Source: Scalesia atractyloides (taxonomy: Eukaryota > Streptophyta > Magnoliopsida > Asterales > Asteraceae). From it: a stretch of 64,000 nt of DNA. Numbering within the stretch: position 1 is the first letter of the stretch; each line of letters starts with the position of its first letter. Location of the stretch: positions 41,305,369 to 41,369,368 of the forward strand of contig CAMTDV010000027.1 of NCBI GenBank assembly GCA_947069175.1. The letters are read 5' to 3'. Both the position numbers and the translations under genes were made by a program. Under the pieces are notes generated by a model that saw only the letters and a list, made by a program, of their open reading frames with translations, had not been told where the DNA came from and made no database searches. Shown here piece by piece: positions 46,290 through 57,557 of this stretch.

Positions 46290-48770
46290 TACCATAACTA
46301 TAGAGATTAGTGATCAGTTGTATTAATTCTCAAACCAACGACCATATATAGGCGCATACAAACAAGGAAAGAATAATTACACAAAATATACAAAGCTATT
46401 CTAGGAGATAACAATCAATTACAATATTAACTAAATATAGTTTTCCCTGTTGGCCCGTTGACCGGGTTGTCTCTGATACGCCCCCGCAAGATGGAGGATC
46501 CGTCGGATACAGCAATCGACCGATTCTTTAAAAATGGTGTCTGAGACAGTGGTTTGGTCAACATGTCCGCAAGTTGATCGTGAGAGCTGACATGTAGAGC
46601 TCGAAGAAGACCAACCGAGACTTGCTCTCTATCAAAATGATAATCAAGCGCCACATGTTTCATACGAGAGTGGTATACCGGATTTGCACATAAGTACGGA
46701 GCTCCTGTATTATCACAGAACAATGTTGATGCATGAGTGATCATAAGTCCGAGTTCCCGAAGTAGGTTCTTGAGCCAAATTAGTTTAGCTGATGCATTTG
46801 CTAATGCCTTGTACTTGGCTTCAGTAGAAGAGCGCGAGACAGACTTTTGCCTTGTGGATTTCCATGATACGATGTTGTTGCCAATATAAATTAAGTATGA
46901 AGTTGTCGACCTTCCGGCATCATTCACCCCACCCCAATCCGAATCTGAGAACGCCGAGAGTGAGAGAGATGAACTACGCTTTAGACAAAGGCCATGATGG
47001 ATGGTCCCTTTCAAATATCGAAGAATGCGTTTCAACGCTTGCCAATGCGTTTGGCGTGGTGCATGCATGAATTGGGATAACTTGTTTATGGCAAAGGAGA
47101 TATCAGGACGTGTGAATGCTAGTATTGGGGAGACCCCACACGTCTGCAATAGGGGGTAGGATCGACCGCGGGCGACGGGTCATGGGCGGACAAGGGTTCG
47201 GTACTTAGAGGAGTTGTGACCTCCTTCACGCCATCCATATGAAAATGATTGAGAATATCTTGGATATGGCGAGATTGGGATAGGAAGAGACCCGTTGGAA
47301 TGGGAATGACTTCGACTCCTAGGAAATGATGGAGCATGACTAGATCTTTGACTGAAAATTTGTTGCTCAGAGCGGTAATAAAACCATCAAGAAAGGCAGT
47401 GTCGTTACTGGTGAGAACAATATCATCAACGTAAACCATAAAGTAACAAATTGTGTTACGGTTGTTGTAGATGAAAAGAGATGCATCGGCAAGAAATTTG
47501 GTGAACCTGGAATGTATAAGAAAGTTCGTTAGCTCAGTCTACCAAGCTCTAGGAGCTTGTTTTAAGCCGTAGAGTGACTTTTTTGAGCTTACGTAGATAA
47601 TTTGGAGTGTACCACGGAGGAAGGCATTGTTGACATCAAGTTGGCGCAAGGGCCAATTTTTCGAGAGAGCTAAGGAGAGAATAGTACGGATGGTGACAGG
47701 TTTTGTAACAGGACTAAAAGGGTCAAAATAATCCTTCCCATATTGTTGGAGAAAGCCTTTAGCGACTAGGCGTGCTTTGTATTTAGAAATAGAACTATCA
47801 GGATTACGTTTGACACGAAATATCCATTTGCCACTCGATAGGAGTTTGGTCAGTGTTAGGAACAAGTCCCCACGTTTGATTATGTAGTAAAGCATTAAGC
47901 TCCAAATTCATGGCGTGTCGCCAGTTAGGGTCCTTCAAAGCTTGGTTGTGGGTTGTGGGTTCAATAGTGGATGGTATGGGGTGACGAGTGTAGCATTAAC
48001 AAAATTGTTATCAGGTTCGGCTTGCGAGTACGTGCGAGTATGTCGGGTTGTGTTGAGGGGTTTATGTTAATGTTGGTTGAAGGAGCGGCATTAGGGGAGG
48101 GCACGAGAGGAGTGGCGGTGGTAGAGGTAGCGGGCGGAGGTGGTGATTGTTGATTGGAATGTTGGATTTGGTCATGGAACTAGTGGAGTGTGGTAGAGAA
48201 GATGAATCTTGCGAATGGTGACTAGGAGTTGTAGGTACAGTAGGTCCCAAATGAGAGTGAATATGGGAGGAGGTGGGTATATTTATTTGAGCATGGAAGG
48301 TAGTGGAGGATGACGTATGGGAGTTATAAGGGGTTGAGTGGTGTGGCTTACATGAGTGTGGGGTAGGATACTTTTGGGAATATTAGTAGGAATGTTTAGA
48401 AAGGTGTGTACACTAGGAAGGGGTTCAACTGTGAGACTTGTATTTATAGATGGAAACATATGTTCCACAAATTCCACATGTCTAGAGTGGTAAAGTCTAT
48501 TAGAGACCGGATCATAGCATTTAAACGCCGATTTTGAGGAAGAGTAGCCGAGGAAGATGCCTTTTAGTGAGTGCGGATGAAGTTTAGAGGAGGCATAGGA
48601 ACGAAGCCATGGGTAGCAAAGGCAACCAAAAGGTTTGAGTTTTGAGAAACTTGGTTTGGTTTTTGGTATAATTGGTCAAGGAGATTTGAGGTTAAGTATG
48701 GGTATGGGTAAACTAGTAATGAGGTGGACCGCGGTTTGGAAAGCATGGAACCAAACCTATGTAGTCTGCA
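46290..48770 (-). mobile_element. 5'-truncated Ty1/copia retrotransposon (RE1-like)
   Basis: On the minus strand, an integrase C-terminal remnant (about 48746), RT, RNase H, a purine-rich tract (GCGGGGGCG near 46478-46486) and a probable 3' LTR (about 46290-46475) follow in order. Gag, protease, most of integrase and the 5' LTR are absent; the break near 48770 meets unrelated DNA. RT-before-RNase H with integrase upstream identifies copia order. LTR edges are approximate because no second LTR exists for comparison. Confidence 0.82.
46427..48746 (-). pseudogene. copia pol remnant (IN end-RT-RNase H)
   Basis: From 48746: HAFQTAV-like and FGCLCYPWLR-like integrase end, FLGYSSS near 48530, and a proline- and serine-rich linker. 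RT has LVAKGFLQQYGKDY (47780), QLDVNNAFL (47640), SLYGLKQAPRAW (47545) and the catalytic box MVYVDDIVLTSN (47439). RNase H has SAFSDSDWGG, SSTEAKYKALA and HDQLADMLTKPL. Frames are interrupted near 47900, 47530 and 47130. The wording resembles the RE1 group; the lineage is not certain. Confidence 0.83.
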
Positions 48771-48895
48771 AGAAGAAGACTGCTTGTTTTTAACTTCTGC
48801 AAACTGCTAAATTTCTCAACAACAAACCTCACTCGAAGACATGAACCCTGAGCTACATATCAAATTGAACGTAATTTCAACCACAAAAACCAAAC

Positions 48896-48943
<48 letters not shown>

Positions 48944-49069
48944 GGTTTGTTACCGTATAATTGGGTTTAACGTACGATGCGTACGCTATGAATATATAAC
49001 ATGCGATTTTGTTTTTTAATCAACATACGATTTGTTACATGTGATTTTTTTTCCAAAGTCATGCGAATT
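48771..49069. other. Spacer with (TA)n between copia and LTR I
   Basis: No gene. A (TA)n microsatellite lies at about 48900-48941. It is followed by short repeated words (ATGCGATTTT, ATACGATTTG, ATGCGAATTT) up to the edge of LTR I. GAATT at 49065-49069 is the expected left target duplication of I; its partner should lie beyond the window. Confidence 0.55.
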
Positions 49070-52000
49070 TGTCACACCCGGATTTCTAACCCGAAATCCA
49101 TACACCGATGGGCCCGGGTGGGGAGTACCGTGACGTAAGTTGATAACATCATTGTCAATTAAACATAGCACAGCGGAAGTCTTGGAGTAAAATTACTATT
49201 ACAAACCAAATGTTCGAAATATAAAATAATATACAGGCTCATAATAAAAGCTCTACAGGCGGATCATAAAATGTACAAGAAAGAATACAAAACAGACTTT
49301 AGGGCAGATCTAAGGATTTGCAAGATCCTCTTATCACTACCGAGCAGCTTCCAGCCTATTTCGTATTGTACCTTCAACTTAGCCTTTGGACGATACGTCA
49401 GCTTACGCTGGTAAATACACCAAACTGACTCATTTTGAAAACTTTTAAAATGATTTTTAAGTGCAAATGGCATAAAATCTTTTATTAACTTGGGAAAGTT
49501 GACTTTGCAACCTTGTATCAGATTCACATGTTTGTCAATACATACAGGGCCCAGTACAGAAACCAAGACATGATTAAATACACACCACTTAGAACTCATG
49601 AAGGAGTTATCCCCAACATCTTGGGTAATTTGCATATGAGCGTCTATCAGGTGTATGCCTACACCTCGCGCTATAGTCGTGGCTAATAACTAATGTATTG
49701 AGCCGAGGATATCCAGGACACGGTAATTTAACCCCTGATGTTTAAGTTATCAAACAAAACTGATTAAAACGGAATATGCGGGTTTACTAGACACAAATGG
49801 GCATTCGATTGACCCCATTTCGGACCAAGCGGTAATAATTTACCGTATCCCAAGCCCGTATAGGGAAAATAAGTCGAGAGTATTTACTTGAGCTAGTCTT
49901 CTTTTAAATTTTAATAACTCAGCCGTATACAAAAGTACCAACTGCAGATAGCATTTACCGGCAAGGCTCTAGTCTGGATTATGGTATAAGCTAACCAATT
50001 AAATGCTATCGGTCTTTATTTAAGTCATAGACTTAGACCGAGTAGTGTACATGATCAAGACGTATAACGCTTGATTAAACGAGATTGGATAGAATGTAGT
50101 TTAAACCCGATAAGTACTTTGACTTGCATAATATGGGTAAACAATTAACATTCTGGATTTTGAGATTAAAATGAATAGGTTAAACCCGTTTTGATTAAAT
50201 TCCGTAAACTAGTTACGTATAATCAATTGTAAGCTTATAAGCGATAATGGGTAACCGGATAAGTCATGGACAAGTTCTATGTGCCATTATATTTTAAATA
50301 AGTTAAAATATCAATAGGATATCAACTTGTATGCCCGTTATGGTTTTAAAACGAAATTATGCCTCATAAGGGCATTTCGGTAATTATATACCGTATAAAA
50401 AGAACTTGAACATATTTTAAGTTTATAATCATGAGTATTCTGGAAAATATTTTATTTATGATATAATACCAGTAGGATATCAATTATATGTGTATTTTAT
50501 CTTTTTGGACCAAATTATGCACCGAATGGGCATTTTGGTCATTTTACACATAGTTTATAAATTATTTGGGATTCTGAGTTTATAATATGTACCTACTGTA
50601 ATTATGTTTAAAATAAGTTTCAAAGTTAGTAGGTATCAAGTCTTGGTCAATAATATGGTTTAAAACCATACTATGCGCCGAAACGGCGCTTATGTCGTAA
50701 GATGACGTCTGTATGCGATGTTTATGAAAACTGATGTTAAGGTCAAATTAAAATGTTTTAAATATGTTATTTAATATAACATATCAGTATGTAAATGATT
50801 TATCTTGAAAATATTTGATTAAAACCGTTTTATAAACCACAAGGGCCAAACTCGTCATTTATCGACTTAAGTTAAGGACCTGTTTGAAAACTCAGTTTAT
50901 AACTTGGTTTATCATCCCAAATAATCCTACTTATAATATTACATCAGTAGTAAACTCATTTTCAAGTTCATTACCATTTAAAACCTTGTTTTATGCAAAA
51001 AGGACATTTTGGTCAAAGATGCCATAATTATGGAACTTGCGCATAAACTTAGATTCTGATTATGATCATGTAATATAACCTCAGAGGGTTATGCTACATT
51101 ATATTACGATCATAATGCAACTTTAGATCAGTAGGTAACTAATCTAAATCAGGTGAGAATCGAAAGTCAAAGCAGAAGTCAAACTTCGCGACTTTCGGTT
51201 GCGAACCGACCCTAGAACTGGAATTGACGAGCCGAACATGTTCTTACATGTTCTAATAATTATTACCAACTTATTTAAGTGTCAAAACAGGTTTCATAAC
51301 ATCTATAAGATCAATTTATGATTTTTCTGAAAAATGGCATGTTTGACTTTTTAATATTGTAACTTTGACCCGTCAATTGGTCTAGCAATCATGATTTTCA
51401 GGAGGTGCTCTTAAAAGGGATTAACACCTACCTTATTACGATCACTTAGCCATGTTCATTTCGAACAATGGCTGGACCATAATGGTCTTAACCGAAAGTC
51501 AAAGCGTTTTCCGTAAAACGCTTGACTTTTGGCTATAAAAGCCTATAAACGAAAATGCACAAAGAAGGAACACTTACCAGTGATTCCTAAGGTGCAAAAG
51601 AACTATGTTGGATGCTCCTTTTAGCTAGGAACTTCCAAAGGAGGGAGAAGAGTGAATAAATGAGAAAGGTGCAAGTTGGAATGTGAACTTAAGCACCATT
51701 TATAGTTGGAGAACTCAAAGGGGATGAAGCCAGGTGTTTAGGGGTGTAAGAGGAAGCTTACAAGTGTCCCAAAATGTGGCATAGCAGTTTGGGAAGCCAT
51801 GGTTTCGATTTTAATGGTTTTGTAGCTTTGTGTGGCAGCCAAGAAAAACTTTCTGCTGCAGACCCCTTCTCTCGCCCTGCGAGAGACCCATGCCAGGTCT
51901 CTCGCGGCCCGCGACCGCCCCATGGCCAGTTTCAAAGTTTGACACTTTAGCCCCCCTTAACTTTAAAAAGCTTCTAAAACCCCTTTTAAACACCATTTTA

Positions 52001-52563
52001 GCACTTTTAGCCCTCCGTAGCCAATACTTGGCATACCCGGGATTATGCCCAGTCATTGTCGAGCTCTCGGTTCGTTAAAAGGTCGCTCAGAGGTATAAAT
52101 TAATATGTTGACACTTTTAATCCCTCCATTATCCAACTTTCATATATTGTTGGATTTAATCACTCTCGTCCAACAAACAGGACATATGAGAGTTAGGACT
52201 ACGTAAAGGATCACTTTGAGGCTCAGTATAAGCATGTTGACTCCGATGTCACTCAGAGGCTAGGAATGTTGACACAACGGTCACTCAGAGGCCGAGTTTA
52301 AGCATAACGACACTAATGGTCGTTCAGAGGCTACGTTTTATTCATAACGACACTAATGGTCGTTCAGAGGATATGTTTTTATGCATGACGACACTAATGG
52401 TCGTTCAGAGGCTAGGTTTATGCATGTTGACATCAGAAAGTCATTCAGAGGCTCAGTTTGAGCATGTTGTCACTTTTAGTCCATATTAGTCTTTAATCGA
52501 CTATATTAAAAAAATGCAACACGTGTCACTATATTATTGGATACGATTTTACAGGGTGTTACA
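49070..52563 (-). repeat. 3' LTR of chromovirus I (3.5 kb)
   Basis: The sequence is bounded TGTCACACCCGG...GGGTGTTACA, and on its own strand it begins TGTAACACCC right after a purine-rich tract and the integrase/chromodomain end of I. It is unusually long and lacks tRNA-like modules. It contains an array of 39-41-bp repeats (52208-52480) and a GC-rich block near 51842-51935 (CTCTCGC words). There is no coding capacity. Confidence 0.82.
52208..52480 (-). repeat. Tandem repeat array in LTR I
   Basis: Seven diverged units of about 32-41 bp with the core GTCRYTCAGAGGCT...ATGWYGACA. The three central units (GTCGTTCAGAGG...CGACACTAATG) are most alike. The array begins about 80 bp from the LTR 5' end, in what would be the U3 promoter region. 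Confidence 0.75.
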
Positions 52564-54066
52564 TACTTACCCCCATAAAAGAAATCTCGACCTCGAGATT
52601 TTATTCAAAAAGATGGGGGTACTTTTGTCGCATAGTGGACTCAACCTCCCATGTATACTCGGGACCTCTAAGGGCATCCCATTTAACCTTTACTATAGGT
52701 ATCAACTTTCTGCGGAGCTTCTTAACCTGTCGATCCTCGATCGAAATTGGTTCTCATAGAACCTCAGGTTTTCATCAATTTGCACATCTTCGTGCGACAT
52801 TGCTAGCGACTCATCGGCTAGACATTTCTTAAGGTTTGATATGTGGAATACATCATGAATTCCACTAAGCTCCTCTGGCAACCTGAGCTTATAAGCTACA
52901 GTGCTGACACATTTGATTATCTCGAAGGTCCTATATATCTTGGGCTTAACTTGCCCTTCTTTCCAAAACACATCACACCTTTCAAGGGTGATACTTTTAG
53001 CATGACTTTGTCCCCTACTTGGAACTTAAGAGGTTTACGCCTCTTGTCAGCATAGCTCTTCTGCCTATCCCTGGCAGCTTTGAGACGATCACGGATTTGC
53101 ACAACCTTTTCAGTGGTCTCCAGGACAATCTTAGGTCCTGATAGTTGGGCCTCCCCAACTTCCGCCCAACACACGGACGTTCTACATTTTCTCCCATACA
53201 AGGCCTCAAAAGAAGCAGCCTTAATGCTCGTGTGATAGCTATTATTGTAGGAGAATTCTATTAGGGGAAAGTGGTCATCCCAACTTCCACCTAAATCAAT
53301 CACACATGCCCTAAGCATGTCTTCCAATGTTTGAATAGTACGCTCACTTTGTCCATCCGTCTGCGGGTGGTAAGCCATACTAAAGTTTAATCATGTGCCA
53401 AATGATTGTTGCAAACTTTTCCAAAAGTGAGATGTGTATCTGATATCTCTATCATATACAATAGATACTGGCACACCGTGTAGGGACACAATCTTGTCCA
53501 CATATAATTTAGCCAATTTATCAGAACTATAAGTCTCTTTAATTGGCAAGAAATGCGCTGACTCATCAGCCTATCAACGATGACCCAAATCGTGTCATTA
53601 CCACATTTGTTCTTAGGTAACTTGGTAATTAAATCCATAGTTACTATTTCCTATTTCCAAATGGGAATCTCAAGCTGTTGTAGAAGTCCTGACGGTTTCT
53701 GATGTTCGGCCTTTACTTGCTGTAACATTTGTTTAATCATGTGCCAAATGATTGTTGCAAACTTTTCCAAAAGTGAGATTTGTATCTGATATCTCTATCA
53801 TATACAATAGATACTGGCACACCGTGTAGGGACACAATCTTGTCCACATATAATTTAGCCAATTTATCAGAACTATAAGTCTCTTTAATTGGCAAGAAAT
53901 GCGCTGACTCATCAGCCTATCAACGATGACCCAAATCGTGTCATTACCACATTTGTTCTTAGGTAACTTGGTAATTAAATCCATAGTTACTATTTCCTAT
54001 TTCCAAATGGGAATCTCAAGCTGTTGTAGAAGTCCTGACGGTTTCTGATGTTCGGCCTTTACTTGC
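52564..54066 (-). pseudogene. Integrase/chromodomain end of chromovirus I, cut by element C
   Basis: Adjacent to the LTR is a purine-rich tract (52564-52582, minus). Next come a chromodomain-like end (KLIPIVKVKWDALRGPEYTW, about 52615-52690, in a shifted frame), integrase C-terminal (52702-52971), and the core containing AYHPQTDGQSERTIQTLEDM (53378 down) and MDLITKLPKNKCGNDTIWVI (53638 down). It stops at 54066 in the zinc-region/core linker (AEHQKPSGLL), where C is inserted. The core is partly duplicated by a 346-bp tandem repeat and has frameshifts near 53400 and 53570. Confidence 0.86.
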
Positions 54067-54076
54067 TGTAACATTT
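53385..54076. repeat. 346-bp tandem duplication across the edge of LTR C
   Basis: Two nearly identical units, 53385-53730 and 53731-54076. Each ends in TGTAACATTT, the first ten bases of LTR C. The breakpoints share GT. The duplication therefore happened after C inserted, and copied a piece of element I integrase plus the tip of the LTR. Confidence 0.93.
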
Positions 54077-54252
54077 GTCGAAAACGGGTTTCCAAACCCG
54101 CTCCATTTTTGTAATCGAATATCAAGTTATAAATGTCACGTTGCGTATTTATGGCTATTTTGATTTTTAATGATACATAATTAGTAATCAAACTAAACCA
54201 TAAAAATTATACTTGATAAAAAGTAAAAATAAAATAAATAAAAATAAAATGA

Positions 54253-54334
54253 GGCTGCCGGGACTCGAACACTGGTCAGCCAGGTTGTGAACTTCCAAAG
54301 ACTTAACACTCACACGCATAACCACTCCGCCACT
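54253..54334 (-). other. tRNA-like module antisense to LTR C (class II-like)
   Basis: The minus strand reads GTGGCGGAGTGGTTATGCGTG, resembling the D-arm and A-box of serine/leucine tRNAs. A longer spacer follows, then a T-arm (GTTCGAGTCCCGGCAGCC) and T-runs within 10 nt. Two changes (GAACACTGG against GAACCCGGG in the 3' LTR) weaken the T-stem in this copy. The 3' LTR counterpart is 62391-62470. Confidence 0.62.
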
Positions 54335-55179
54335 TGTTTGTTTTCTGTCAACTCTAGGAAACAAATGAGTCTTATATACAAACTTAGATGAACCGGTTGC
54401 GCCAACTGAAAACCGAAATCGGCTATTCAACCGTCTAAAACGTTTGAATAATCGTGATTTCAGGTTTATAACAGATGCACCGACAATTCCAATCAATTTT
54501 GCCTTGAATGAAACTTGAATTCGCGAGTGAATCGGTTTAATAACCGAAAACTTTCAATTCTTGGATTACTTCCATCCTAGTACTCCTTCGCGACTCACAA
54601 ACACTCTGCACACCTCCAAATACATTTCCGCACAATTTTCAGTCCACCGGAGAAGCTATTTGAACTCGCCGGAAAAATTCTGCAAGTCGCCGGAAAACCG
54701 TACTCTTCATCAAAACAGTAAGTCTTTCAATTTCTTCGTGGTCTAACAATTGTTAAGCTATTTCTGACTTAAACCTTTCAATTGAAATCGAATTCAGACG
54801 CTGTTTTCGGATAATTCCAGTTCGCCGGAAAAGTTCTGGAAATCTCTATTTCCATCTATGAATCGGTAAGGACATTCAAACACTCGGTTAACGTTTGTTA
54901 ATCACTTCAATTCCATGATTAGCTAATCAAAACGGTTAATTGTCTTGTTCAGTTGAAGTGCACAAAAACAGAGACCGACACCTTGCCGGAATTCTGAAAT
55001 AAACCGTTCATCGGTATGTTTACTTCTAATTATCGTTTCTGCCATTTCATATTAGTTTGTACAATGTATATCAATCGAACTAAACAAGATATAACGGTGT
55101 AATCTACTGCCGGTAAAAACGAACGAAGAAGATGAACTGTGATAACACTATAAGAATAATTAAAATTGTTATTTTGAAC

Positions 55180-55600
55180 GGGTTAGACACACAGTCCAGT
55201 GGTGGACTGTGTGCGAACAAAAACACGCATACGTCCCGAGTTCGATCCCTGACACACGCACCCTCTATGTAATAAAATGCCTTTTTGATTAAGAACTGAA
55301 CCGGGTTAACTCCGTTAGTTGTTAAGTATAATAAAATTTGTATATTAACCAAGTTAGACACACAGTCCAGCGGTGGACTGTGTGTAACGTTAAAGCGCAG
55401 GTCCCGGGTTCGAGACCTGTTAGTGGCACCGGTTCGATGAATTAAAGTGTTTTTGAAATTAAAAGAATTTTGGATAAATTGAATTAATATATAAGTATAA
55501 TTAAAAACAGAATTATTTCGGGTTAGACACGTAGCTCAGTTGGTAGAGCTGCGTGCACGCGTACGGGAGGTCTCAGGTTCGAGCCTCACCCAGCGCAATA
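55180..55600 (+). other. Three sense tRNA-like modules in the C 5' LTR
   Basis: Modules start at 55180, 55352 and 55520 (spacing 172 and 168 bp). The third has TAGCTCAGTTGGTAGAGCTG, a perfect A-box with D-stem, and CAGGTTCGAGCCTC. The first two have CAGTCCAGYGGTGGACTG and GAGTTCGATCCC or GGGTTCGAGACC, and each is followed by a T5 run within about 35 nt. The third is not. The anticodon stem is missing, so a functional tRNA is unlikely. Confidence 0.72.
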
Positions 55601-56751
55601 CAATTACACAATAAATCGGTCAACAAGTCAAACGGTCAACGGTCAACGGTCGCAAAAAGTCAACATATTTTTATATTTTATTTATTTAATTTAATTTAAA
55701 AATCAATTAAAAATACTTAAAAATAATGTTTTTAAAGATAGGAAATAGCCTTAAACTCACAAAAATATATCTAAAAATCTTATTAAAAATTATTAATAAA
55801 ATCCACTCATTTACTATATTTTCCGTTATTATTTAGGTTAGTTAATTCTCGTTGTCCCGCTCTTCCAACTCGTGCGCATCTCACCATCTCAAATCAAACG
55901 CACCCAATGTGAGTGAATCTTTACAAATTCCCCGTTTTAATCACGTTTTGGGGTGTATCATGTGTCTTGCTATATATTATATTTAAATCATTGTGCATAC
56001 AACATATCATGAACAAATGTGTATTCAGCTTGTTTCAACTGTTTGTGTGGTTATTGTTAGATTCAATTTATTATTTTCAGTACATGCAATTTCATAGGCC
56101 GCCGCTCCCCATTACATTATGAGCGTTGAGCATGTTCCCCATTACATTATGAGCGTGAACCTGGCGTGCCCACATACGATCGGCTCCGTTTGATTAAGCC
56201 TTGATCGCACAGACATTTATCATTTTCAGTACATGCAATACGATCGGCTCCGTTTGATTGAGCCTTGATCGCACAGTTTCATTCATGTTATTTATTGTAC
56301 GATGTTGGTATGTTAATGTATGCTATCATATGTTACTGTATGTTATAGTTGTGATTGCAATTGCTCCTGCTTGATTATTTACATTTGCTCATTCATGATT
56401 ATGCACAATTTTTCATTGATAAACTAACAAGAAAATCAATAATAAATGTTTATCTAACAAGGTTCACTCGCCAACTTATGTTGACCCAAAAACCCCCATT
56501 TTTACACATGATACAGGTGAACCAGCTGCAGCAAGAAACACTTAGGATTGGACTAGAAGAATAAAATGATTTAGAGTTTGGAATTGTTTTGTTTGGTTTA
56601 TTTTCTTTGTATTGTATGGACATGTTTGGATATTTGGGAATGTAATTTTGACTTTAATAAATATGAAACATATTAGTAAATATCATGAGCTTTGGTGATA
56701 ACCCAATTATGCCCCGACTCTTATTCCGATGCGGGTCGGGGTGTGACAGAT

Positions 56752-56764
56752 TGGTATCAGAGCC
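56752..56764 (+). promoter_or_regulatory. Primer-binding site of C (initiator tRNA-Met)
   Basis: TGGTATCAGAGCC lies three bases after the LTR end. It is the standard plant initiator tRNA-Met primer site. Confidence 0.92.
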
Positions 56765-57441
56765 ATGACTATAGGGATATAGGATAGGTTATTAGACCCT
56801 TTGAGCCTATACTATAGTTGATTAGAAACTTATAAGATTTTTGTGTGTTACATGCCAAATTTCATGATGTTTATATGTTTTATGTTAAATGTTACATTCA
56901 ATGTTATGCAAGCATGTTCATAAGTATATATTATCATATAATGCCTATCATGAATCATATTCTCATGACATATCATATCCATGAAAGCACACACCACATC
57001 ATGATTGCTTTTACAATGATTTTTGTGTTTTCAAATCTCTTCAAAGTGAGTTCTCATGACGGGCATGTAGTAACTGGAAGGGTACCAGTACCGATAGCCG
57101 GAACGTCCTGTCTAGGCTGGCATTCGTATAAATCCAAAATAAAGGACCAGTTTGCCTACCTGGGGACTAACGATGAGAGTACGAAGTACCTATTAGGCCA
57201 AAGCATGCTATACCAAACGTCGTGTGAGCTAACCCCACTTTGAGTTGTCATTGTGTCTACACCTGGACACATTCCGACCATACATCTCGTAAACATATTT
57301 TGTGGTTTGCATTCGGGTGATGCGAGTGTTAAATCGCCAATACTAATGTGAATCCTACCAAGCCAATAGTCATGGGGGCCCACATGACTATATAGGTGAA
57401 GGTATGGGGGACATTTGAGGCCCAACATGAGCAAACCCAAG

Positions 57442-57456
57442 ACATCCTATGGATGT
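57442..57456 (+). promoter_or_regulatory. Conserved leader hairpin of C
   Basis: The stem ACATCC/GGATGT with loop TAT ends 102 bp before the gag start. Same stem and distance as in D. Confidence 0.5.
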
Positions 57457-57557
57457 AGTTGCATTATTGATATTTATGTTATTTTCATTTTCTTAAAGAC
57501 ACATGACACCTAAAAAGACTCCATAAACTCACAATCTTCTTATGTATGTTCCTGTAG

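Larger units (their letters stand above)
54067..56748 (+). repeat. 5' LTR of C (2.7 kb)
   Basis: Bounded TGTAACATTTG...GGGTGTGACA. It carries an antisense tRNA-like module, three sense modules, the AACGCACCCAATGTGAGTGA block (about 55896), a duplicated GGCTC hairpin (56178-56205 and 56242-56270) with duplicated neighbours (TTTTCAGTACATGCAA; CCCCATTACATTATGAGCGT) and the CAAC/GTTG hairpin (56472-56483). Confidence 0.94.

Noticed and set aside
48900..48941. (TA)n run as a replication origin or matrix attachment site
   Set aside because: Simple microsatellite; nothing else supports a function.
54561..54746. Short plus-strand ORF in LTR C (repeated at 62699-62884)
   Set aside because: It is present in both LTRs, but the protein resembles nothing known and the DNA differences do not favour synonymous sites. 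It is probably U3 or leader DNA.
55520..55600. Genuine tRNA gene at the third LTR module
   Set aside because: The A-box, D-stem and B-box are good, but I cannot form an anticodon stem or a 7-bp acceptor stem, and the module is repeated in every LTR of the family.
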